A DNA stretch of 64,000 nt, from positions 124,001 to 188,000 of the forward strand of contig NZ_JAAGWD010000004.1 in NCBI RefSeq assembly GCF_010686685.1. The letters are read 5' to 3'. The translations under genes and the position numbers were made by a program. The stretch comes from Pontibacter burrus. GTDB taxonomy: Bacteria; Bacteroidota; Bacteroidia; Cytophagales; Hymenobacteraceae. The notes below the pieces were generated by a model. The model saw only the letters and a program-made list of their open reading frames with translations. It did no database searches and had not been told where the DNA came from. The stretch's first letter is position 1. The number at the start of each line of letters is the position of its first letter. This document shows, piece by piece, positions 57,946 through 64,000 of the stretch.

Positions 57946-58949
57946 TGCGCAGCCTGTACTTTATATTGGCCCTGCTGCTGATAGCTATAGTTATAGTATT
58001 GGGCCTGCAGGTCGGTTCGTTTGAATCGGATCTTTCAACTATAGCCGAAGCTTTCCTCAACTATAACCCAGATAATACCACGCATTACGCTATCGTGCAT
58101 CTGCGTTTGCCGCGCTTGCTGCTGGCGTTGGTAGTTGGTGCATCGCTGGCTTTTTGCGGGTACTTAATGCAGGCAATGGTAAACAATGGGCTGGCAGACC
58201 CTTATTTGCTGGGTACGGCTTCGGGAGCATCGTTAGGCGCGGTGTTGGTTTTCTTTGGCTTTGTGGAGATAACGATAGGGAGCTTTTACATGCCGCCGGT
58301 GCTGGCCATGGCAGGTGCTTTTATAGTTACGCTGGTGGTGGTGATACTCGGCTACCGCAAACGTCAGCTCATTCCTGCACAATTGTTATTGGCCGGTATT
58401 GCGATCAGCTCACTTTGCACAGCTATGGTGGGTTTGCTAACTTTCCTGTCTGATTCCGAATCTAAACTAAAGTCGGTTATTTTCTGGAGTATGGGCAGTT
58501 TCGAGCGGGCCAGCTGGACCCTGCTGCCTTACCCTGCGGTGGCGCTTATCATGGCGCTTCTACTTTTTGCCTTCCTGCAAAAGCAATTAAATATACTGAT
58601 GCTGGGCTCCGAAAGGGCGCAGGCGCTGGGTGTGCAGGTGTCGCATACGCGCTGGGCTATATTGGCTACTGTTTCTATAGTTACGGGCTTTGCCGTAGCT
58701 ACGTCGGGGCCTATTGGGTTTGTGGGGCTGATAGTGCCGCATGTAACGCGCGGGCTGCTGGGAACCACGGGTAAAAGTAACCTGCTTTTCTGTGCTTTTG
58801 TGGGTGGCTTGTTCATGCTGCTCTGCGATCTGCTCTCCCGAATAATTTATCCGCCAACCGGACTGCCAATCGGAATTATTACATCGTTCTTTGGTGTTCC
58901 TTTCTTTGTATATTTGCTGTCCAGAAAAAATTACAAGTTTAGCAGTTAA
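57942..58949 (+). CDS. FecCD/BtuC family ABC transporter permease
   Basis: 335 residues, about ten membrane segments. The hallmarks are HLRLPRLLLALVVGASLAFCG, NNGLADPYLLGTASGAS and the EAA-like loop GPIGFVGLIVPHVTR near residue 260. Works with the binding protein encoded just before it. No ATPase gene of this family (BtuD/FecE) is found in the window, so the energising subunit is elsewhere. Its stop is directly followed by the queD start. Confidence 0.92.
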   Translation: MMRSLYFILALLLIAIVIVLGLQVGSFESDLSTIAEAFLNYNPDNTTHYAIVHLRLPRLLLALVVGASLAFCGYLMQAMVNNGLADPYLLGTASGASLGAVLVFFGFVEITIGSFYMPPVLAMAGAFIVTLVVVILGYRKRQLIPAQLLLAGIAISSLCTAMVGLLTFLSDSESKLKSVIFWSMGSFERASWTLLPYPAVALIMALLLFAFLQKQLNILMLGSERAQALGVQVSHTRWAILATVSIVTGFAVATSGPIGFVGLIVPHVTRGLLGTTGKSNLLFCAFVGGLFMLLCDLLSRIIYPPTGLPIGIITSFFGVPFFVYLLSRKNYKFSS

Positions 58950-59366
58950 ATGATTTACGTTAGCAGATTAGAGCATTTTAATGCAGCCCACAAGCTGCAC
59001 AACCCGAATTGGTCGATGGCGAAGAACAAGGAGGTTTTCGGGCCGTGTGCGAATACCAACTGGCATGGGCATAATTACGAGCTTATTGTTACCGTAAAAG
59101 GCAAGCCGGACCCTGACACCGGCTTCGTGATCGACCTGAAAAAACTGAGCACGCTTATCCGTACCCACATCATCGAGAAGGTAGACCACAAGAACCTGAA
59201 CCTGGATGTGGCGTTTATGGAAGGCAAACTGGCCAGCACCGAGAACCTGATCGTAGAGTTCTGGAACATCCTGGCTCCGCAAATAGAAAAGATATCCAGC
59301 GCTAAACTACACAGCCTCAAGCTTTACGAAACGCCGCGTAACTACGTGGAGTACTTCGGAGAATAA
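58950..59366 (+). CDS. queD: 6-pyruvoyl tetrahydropterin synthase / 6-carboxytetrahydropterin synthase
   Basis: 138 residues. Zinc-binding histidines are in FNAAHKL (His14-His16 region) and HGHNYEL; the catalytic DHKNLNLD is near residue 72, preceded by FGPCANTNWHGH with the catalytic Cys, and the C-terminal E-T-P-x-N-Y motif is KLYETPRNYVEYF. Matches QueD length. It makes the queuosine or other 7-deazapurine precursor. Immediately downstream of the permease gene without a gap, so translation is probably linked. Confidence 0.9.
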   Translation: MIYVSRLEHFNAAHKLHNPNWSMAKNKEVFGPCANTNWHGHNYELIVTVKGKPDPDTGFVIDLKKLSTLIRTHIIEKVDHKNLNLDVAFMEGKLASTENLIVEFWNILAPQIEKISSAKLHSLKLYETPRNYVEYFGE

Positions 59367-59429
59367 TTTCCTTTTTTAATTTTAGTGCGCTTATACCTGT
59401 TCAGGTAGCCCATTACGTTTCTGCATTAC

Positions 59430-60542
59430 ATGAAATACTACATTATAGCTGGCGAGCGATCAGGTGATTTGCATGGTTCCAATCTTATAAAAGAACTCAG
59501 GAAGAAAGATCCCGAGGCTCAGATACGTGGCTGGGGCGGCGATATGATGCAGGAAGCCGGAATGGAGCTGGTGCGCCATTACCAGGACATGGCTTTTATG
59601 GGCTTTGCCGAAGTAATTAAGAACCTGCGCAAGATTTTCGGTTACCTGAAAGAAGCGAAAGCCGACATCGCCAACTATAAACCTGATGTGGTGATACTGG
59701 TGGATTATGCCGGTTTTAACATGCGCATTGCCAAGTTTGCCAAAAGTAAAGGGCTGAAGGTTTTCTATTACATATCCCCGAAGATCTGGGCCTGGAACCA
59801 GGGTCGTGCACACAAAATCAAAAAAGTAGTAGACCGCATGTTTGTGATCATGCCGTTTGAGAAGGATTTCTACAAGCGCTTTGATTACGACGTGGATTAC
59901 ATCGGTAACCCGGTATCAGATTCAGTAACCGACCACGTGGCGAACCCGGACTTCAGGTTGAAAAACCGGCTGCTGAACAACAAACCTATCGTTGCCATAC
60001 TGCCCGGCAGCCGCGCCCAGGAAATTGAGAACATGCTGGATGTGATGCTGAGCGTGCTCCCTTCGTTCCGCGATTACCAATTTGTAGTGGCCGGTGTGTC
60101 AACGTTCGGGAAGGAGTATTACGAGCAGTACAACAAAGACAAGAACATTAAAATAGTATACGACCAGACCTACGACCTGCTCTCGCACTCGGTAGCGGCC
60201 CTGGTTACGTCCGGCACAGCCACCCTCGAGACAGCCCTGTTTAACGTGCCGCAGGTAGTATGCTACAAAACCAGCAAAATATCTTACACCATTGGTAAAA
60301 TGGTGATCAAAGTGCCTTACATCTCCCTCGTAAACCTGATCGCCAACAAACCTGTCGTTACCGAACTCATCCAAGACGACTTTACAGGCAAACAGGTAAC
60401 CGCCGAACTCAAAAGCATCCTCTTCGATAAGGTTTTCATCAAAAGACAGAAAGAAGGTTATGCCTTGGTGCGTGAGAAAATAGGAGAATACCGCACCGCC
60501 GAACGCGCCGCTGAATTAATGGTGGATTATTTGAAGGGGTAG
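59430..60542 (+). CDS. lpxB: Lipid-A-disaccharide synthase
   Basis: 370 residues. The N-terminal IIAGERSGDLHGS, RGWGGDMMQEAG and VILVDYAGFNMRIAKFAK are LpxB landmarks, and VFYYISPKIWAWNQGRAHKIKK is typical. The nucleotide-sugar binding part has IALLPGSR-like AILPGSRAQEI and SGTATLETALFN. It joins UDP-2,3-diacylglucosamine and lipid X in lipid A synthesis. About 60 bases after queD; lipid A genes lpxA/C/D are not nearby. Confidence 0.96.
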   Translation: MKYYIIAGERSGDLHGSNLIKELRKKDPEAQIRGWGGDMMQEAGMELVRHYQDMAFMGFAEVIKNLRKIFGYLKEAKADIANYKPDVVILVDYAGFNMRIAKFAKSKGLKVFYYISPKIWAWNQGRAHKIKKVVDRMFVIMPFEKDFYKRFDYDVDYIGNPVSDSVTDHVANPDFRLKNRLLNNKPIVAILPGSRAQEIENMLDVMLSVLPSFRDYQFVVAGVSTFGKEYYEQYNKDKNIKIVYDQTYDLLSHSVAALVTSGTATLETALFNVPQVVCYKTSKISYTIGKMVIKVPYISLVNLIANKPVVTELIQDDFTGKQVTAELKSILFDKVFIKRQKEGYALVREKIGEYRTAERAAELMVDYLKG

Positions 60543-60603
60543 GGGTTATATTTATATTTTGAGCTATAAACTATAGTTAGCTAATTTTATTATTTTTGGT
60601 AAT

Positions 60604-61485
60604 ATGAGCTCAAATAAAGATTTACAACCCCTAGGTGAAGTTTTTGGCTTTCCTATAGATAATGAAAGCGAAAGAGCTAAACGTTATCAGAGTAATAAAC
60701 TTTGCCCCTTCAATAATATCGTTTCCAATTGCACTAAGAATAGTATTGAGTTCCCTTTAGGTGTTTGTAGTCTAAATCATAAAGGCAAGCAAGTAGTAAT
60801 TTGTCCTATAAGGTTCCGAGAAGACTGGAGTATCATTAGTGATGCTGCAAGTTTTATTTTCAATAATAAGGCTACCTGGACCCATATTGGAGAGATAAGA
60901 TTAAAAGATAAACATGGAAAGTCAGCAGGTAATATCGACTATGTTTTAGTGTCTTATGATGATAAAGGCAGAATAATAGATTTTGGTTCACTTGAAGTTC
61001 AGGCTGTCTATATTTCAGGAAATTTAACTGGTCCGTTCTCTGCATACATGGAACAACCAACGCCTGACTTTACTTGGACACAGGCTTTCAAATATCCTAA
61101 GCCAGATTATCTTTCTTCGTCAAGAAAGCGTTTAATTCCACAAATAATTGCTAAAGGTTCGATTTTAAAGCAATGGGGCAAAAAGCAGGTCGTAGCATTA
61201 CAGACAAGTTTCTATGATACACTCCCAGCGCTGCCTGAATTTGATAAAGCTGAGTCAGATTTTGCTTTTTTTCTTTATGATCTTGTAGCTGATGAAGAGG
61301 CTAAAACACTATCGCTTAAACTGCAGCGGGTTGTTTATACAAAGTTTGCGAATGCTTTGGAACAAATTGCTAAGTTTGAAGCGGGTGCAATAAATGAATT
61401 CACCGAAATATTGCAAAAGAAACTCGACAATAAAAGAGCGGGTACATCTGATATTAATAACATTGAAAGCATAGTGGTAGAATGA
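60604..61485 (+). CDS. NotI-family type II restriction endonuclease
   Basis: 293 residues. Four cysteines (34, 43, 55 and 67) in LCPFNN...NCTK...GVCS...ICPIRF match the metal-binding fold of NotI. The nuclease core is GEIRLKDKHGKSAGNIDYVL and GSLEVQAVYISGN, with candidate catalytic Asp112, Glu131 and Gln133, the spacing expected of the NotI PD-(D/E)xK variant. Cleaves unmodified DNA; the recognition site cannot be read from sequence. AT-rich, overlaps the following methyltransferase gene by four bases (ATGA), and looks horizontally acquired. Confidence 0.85.
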   Translation: MSSNKDLQPLGEVFGFPIDNESERAKRYQSNKLCPFNNIVSNCTKNSIEFPLGVCSLNHKGKQVVICPIRFREDWSIISDAASFIFNNKATWTHIGEIRLKDKHGKSAGNIDYVLVSYDDKGRIIDFGSLEVQAVYISGNLTGPFSAYMEQPTPDFTWTQAFKYPKPDYLSSSRKRLIPQIIAKGSILKQWGKKQVVALQTSFYDTLPALPEFDKAESDFAFFLYDLVADEEAKTLSLKLQRVVYTKFANALEQIAKFEAGAINEFTEILQKKLDNKRAGTSDINNIESIVVE

Positions 61486-62375
61486 AGAATCAAATGACCT
61501 TATTTGATATTGGCGAAGCAAGTAATACCCAATCTATTATTAATGTTGCGTCTGTGCCCCAGCGAAGCCCTTTCAGGTACCCAGGTGGTAAGACATGGTT
61601 GGTCCCAACAGTTAGGCAATGGTTAAAACAGGAAAACAGAACGGTAGATGAATTACTAGAACCCTTTGCAGGTGGCGGTATCGTAAGTTTGACAGCAGCA
61701 TTTGAAAAACTGGCTGACAAAATTACTATGGTTGAATTGGACGAAGAAGTTGCTGCCGTCTGGGAAGTTATTTTGAATGGTAGTAACAAATGGCTTGCAG
61801 ATAAAATCTATACATATGATTTGACCCATGCAAATGTAAAAGCAGAATTAGAGAATCCGAACAAAGAGCTTCGCGATATTGCTTTCTGTACAATTCTTAA
61901 AAATAGGGTTTTTCACGGTGGTATATTAGCTAAAGGTTCAGGAATGATTAAAAATGGAGAGAAGGGAAAAGGAATTACTTCTCGTTGGTATCCTAAAACA
62001 CTACGTGATAGAATATTAGCAATTGGTTATGTGAAAGATAAAATAGAATTTCTAAAAGGCGACGCTTTTCATGTTTTAGAACAAAATTTGGATAACGGAA
62101 ATGCTTACTTTTTTATAGATCCACCATACACAATTGCGGGTAAGCGACTATATACTCACTACAACATTGACCACGAAAACCTATTTAGGCTGACGTCTCT
62201 ATTAAAGGGAAAGTATATGTTAACTTATGATGATACTCCAGAGATACGTCATCTTGCAGACAAGTATAATTTGCAGTATAGAACAATACCAATGAAAACA
62301 ACATTACACTATGAAAAGAATGAAATAATAATTTCTGACAACTTTTCATGGTGGAGAGAAATTGATAGGCGTTAA
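61482..62375 (+). CDS. D12-class DNA N6-adenine (Dam-like) methyltransferase
   Basis: 297 residues. AdoMet motif: RSPFRYPGGK at residues 28-37 and EPFAGGGIVSL; the second substrate motif ELDEEVAAVW; the catalytic DPPY at residues 213-216. This is the Dam/D12 class (alpha group), normally modifying adenine N6. It is the modification partner of the nuclease it overlaps. A site containing adenine would be needed, unlike the NotI site GCGGCCGC, so the pair probably has a different specificity. Confidence 0.9.
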   Translation: MKNQMTLFDIGEASNTQSIINVASVPQRSPFRYPGGKTWLVPTVRQWLKQENRTVDELLEPFAGGGIVSLTAAFEKLADKITMVELDEEVAAVWEVILNGSNKWLADKIYTYDLTHANVKAELENPNKELRDIAFCTILKNRVFHGGILAKGSGMIKNGEKGKGITSRWYPKTLRDRILAIGYVKDKIEFLKGDAFHVLEQNLDNGNAYFFIDPPYTIAGKRLYTHYNIDHENLFRLTSLLKGKYMLTYDDTPEIRHLADKYNLQYRTIPMKTTLHYEKNEIIISDNFSWWREIDRR

Positions 62376-62397
62376 TACTAGTAGCTAACTATAGTTT

Positions 62398-62456
62398 CGC
62401 CAGTTGCAAACTGCTGCCATGCACAACCACCAGTTACCGCTGCGCTCAAACTGGCG
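62398..62456. repeat. Palindromic element after the restriction-modification genes
   Basis: CGCCAGTT (62398-62405) and AACTGGCG (62449-62456) make a perfect 8-bp inverted repeat with a 43-base interior; a further CCAGTT and a distal CCAGTTGGCG (62492) lie nearby. The left edge is GCTAACTATAG. It lies 23 bases after the methyltransferase stop and might mark the border of the transferred segment. Confidence 0.4.
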
Positions 62457-62562
62457 GTATGGTTACTCTTCGGCAAACATCAGCAAGTATTCCAGTTGGC
62501 GAGCTTATGCTTTACAAATCAATGCGTGTTTCTGATAGTAGTTCTAAGGCTATACTTACTGG

Positions 62563-63456
62563 TTGGTTAGAATATATAATGCAATTCTGCTAAACCGGAC
62601 AAACTCTTGGCTATTCTTGCTACTTTTGCACCCTATTAATAGTAAAAGTATCAGCTTGCCGCCTTCCTTACCTCCCCGAAATAACTTCTTTATCCCGTTT
62701 AATGAATCAATAGAGCATTTTGCTTTACCTGATACGTTTACCGATCCTTTTAACTATAAACCTCACCCTATCAGCTTACTGGCATCCAGAGAATTGCAGG
62801 ATTACCTAAGCGAGCAGAAGGAGTGGGAGCATAACTTCGGGCTGAACGATAGCAGTGAAGGCAGGATCATTGGTAAAATGTTTGGGGTGTTGGTCGTCAG
62901 AACTGCCCAGCATGAGGTCGGATACCTGGCAGCCTTTTCGGGTAAATTGGCGGGAGGTTATCATCATGCAAAGTTCGTTCCCCCGGTATATGATGCCCTT
63001 AAAGAAGGCAGTTTTCTAAACATCGGAATGCAGGAGCTTACACAGATAAGCAAGCAGATAAAGGAACTACAGGAAGAACTGGCAGACAACAAGGAGATGA
63101 TCGGTGCGCTTCAGCAGTTGCGAAAAACGACATCTGTTGCGTTACAGGCTAAACTTTTTGACCAATATCATTTCCTGAACCAGGCCGGGCAAGAAAAAAG
63201 CCTGCGCACCATCTTTCAAAAACAATTTAACAATAACCCGCCTGCCGGGGCCGGTGAATGCGCTGCTCCTAAACTATTACACTACGCCTTCCGGCACCAG
63301 ATGCAGCCCTTAGCTTTGGCAGAGTTCTGGTGGGGGCAATCCCCTAAATCAGCTACCTGGAAACACAGCCATTTTTATCCTTCATGCCAGGAAAAATGTG
63401 CTCCTATATTAGCGCATATGCTTGAAGATATGGTTACAGACCTGCAACCGACGTAA
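62563..63456 (+). pseudogene. Truncated RluA-type pseudouridine synthase, N-terminal extension only
   Basis: The reading frame (from TTG 62563 or, more likely, TTG 62656, as no ATG is available) encodes a segment typical of the long Bacteroidota RluA-family synthases: FFIPFNESIEHFALPDTF, WEHNFGL, GKMFGVLVVRTAQHEVGYLAAFSGKLAGG, WWGQSPKSATWKH and FYPSCQEKCAPILAHML. In intact relatives the catalytic domain follows this point; here the frame stops after VTDLQPT and the minus-strand HTH gene lies next. The catalytic Asp region is absent, so no pseudouridylation activity is expected. A TACTTTTG box at 62621 lies upstream of the second start. Confidence 0.6.
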
Positions 63457-63494
63457 AACCTGAATCCAAACTAAATAGAAGAACGCTACGTTCA

Positions 63495-63701
63495 TCAATC
63501 TTCGGCATACTCCAGTAAATCTCCCGGCTGGCAATCCAGGGCTTTACAGATCGCTTCCAGGGTACTAAAACGAACGGCTTTGGCTTTGCCGGTTTTAAGG
63601 ATGGACAGGTTTGAGAGCGTAATATCCACTTTCTCCGACAGCTCGTTCAGCGACATTTTCCGTTTAGCCATCATCACATCCAAGTTCACAACTATAGGCA
63701 T
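63495..63701 (-). CDS. Small HTH transcriptional regulator (Xre/YozG-like)
   Basis: 68 residues, essentially one helix-turn-helix domain: LDVMMAKRKMSLNELSEKVDITLSNLSILKTGKAKAVRFSTLEAICKALDCQPGDLLEY. Family members of this size are usually encoded directly after a DUF2975 membrane protein, as here (three bases between the genes). It probably binds DNA to control the pair; target unknown. Confidence 0.92.
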   Translation of the reverse strand: MPIVVNLDVMMAKRKMSLNELSEKVDITLSNLSILKTGKAKAVRFSTLEAICKALDCQPGDLLEYAED

Positions 63702-63704
63702 GGT

Positions 63705-64000
63705 TTAAACGGTTAACTCTTGTTCAGACTGAATTTCAACGCCGCGCTTAAAGATCTGGGCAATTATAAATACCAGCCCGGCTATAAATAAATATTCGCC
63801 TCCATTGCCGCTGCTCAGCAATTCGCCTGTGCTTTTTGCCAGCCATTTGCTGTGCGCACTGCTTAGCTGCAGCACAATCCAACTGCCCAGCAAAACATAA
63901 CTAATGGCTGCTACTCTGCCGGCCACTTCAGCTGTAAACGGGTTTTGCAAATTAACCTTAGACAATGTCTGGATAACCAGGTAAGCGATGTAGGCTTTCA
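63705..64000 (-). CDS. DUF2975 membrane protein (partial, 5' end beyond the window)
   Basis: The last 98 or so codons are visible; the frame is still open at the right edge (KAYIAYLVIQTLSKVNLQNPF), so the TTG at 63965 is not the true start. Two membrane segments (AAISYVLLGSWIVLQL and EYLFIAGLVFIIAQIFKRG) and the acidic tail EIQSEQELTV fit the C-terminal half of DUF2975 proteins, normally about 160-200 residues. It pairs with the HTH gene downstream. Confidence 0.85.
   Translation of the reverse strand, partial: KAYIAYLVIQTLSKVNLQNPFTAEVAGRVAAISYVLLGSWIVLQLSSAHSKWLAKSTGELLSSGNGGEYLFIAGLVFIIAQIFKRGVEIQSEQELTV

Noticed and set aside
60591..60598. TATTTTTG box just upstream of the NotI-like gene
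   Set aside because: It fits the -7 element, but no TTTG lies 19-21 bases upstream and transcription would start at or inside the ATG; not strong enough to list.

Overview
The window is chromosomal DNA of a member of the Bacteroidota, most likely the Cytophagales (Hymenobacteraceae, Pontibacter-like). The evidence is a T9SS type A sorting domain on a giant Ig-repeat protein, promoters of the form TTTG-N19/20-TAnnTTTG, an alternative complex III (ActABCDEF) operon joined to an aa3-type oxidase, and GSCFA, DUF2975 and NotI-like families. Genus placement is inference. No rRNA, tRNA or CRISPR was seen.

Left part (1-20.1 kb): a surface-protein island. A partial giant secreted Ig-repeat protein runs off the left edge (minus strand, 1-4443). 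Next come a secreted M14-type zinc carboxypeptidase-like protein (4879-7446, minus), a 2,750-residue Ig-repeat T9SS cargo protein (8231-16483, plus), a small DUF2459 protein (minus), and a second M14 paralogue (17496-20051, plus). The long AT-rich gaps carry several copies of the palindrome AACTATAGTT.

Middle-left (20.3-28.2 kb): mostly minus-strand housekeeping genes: priA, a YyaL-like thioredoxin-domain protein, a GSCFA protein and the rpsF-rpsR-rplI ribosomal operon with a recognisable promoter and terminator. A DoxX-like protein is on the plus strand.

Middle (28.5-45.2 kb): one long plus-strand respiratory operon. Its promoter (28551-28581) is followed by actA-F (quinol oxidation to cytochrome c), coxB and coxA, ctaA and ctaB (heme A synthesis), two subunit III genes, a subunit IV gene, a SCO copper chaperone, a DUF420 protein and a small Cys-containing membrane protein, closed by a hairpin terminator. 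Together these encode quinol-to-oxygen electron transfer with its cofactor assembly.

Right part (45.3-64 kb): a very large multi-membrane-span histidine kinase overlaps a probable outer-membrane beta-barrel gene. Two AT-rich orphan genes follow, with a palindromic, gene-cassette-like spacer. Then come a hydroxyacid dehydrogenase, a VOC protein, a MITE-like inverted-repeat element, a secreted YciI-like protein, hldD, a BtuF/BtuC-type uptake pair with queD, lpxB, and an AT-rich type II restriction-modification pair (NotI-family nuclease plus D12-class methyltransferase). A truncated RluA-type pseudouridine synthase lacking its catalytic domain and an HTH/DUF2975 pair cut by the right edge complete the window.

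The most unusual window-wide signal is the abundance of CTATAG. I counted about 90 by eye, where roughly 18 would be expected from base composition. The extended palindrome AACTATAGTT occurs about ten times where about 0.1 would be expected. The motif is densest between genes but also present in coding sequence in both allowed frames, a pattern reminiscent of cyanobacterial HIP1.
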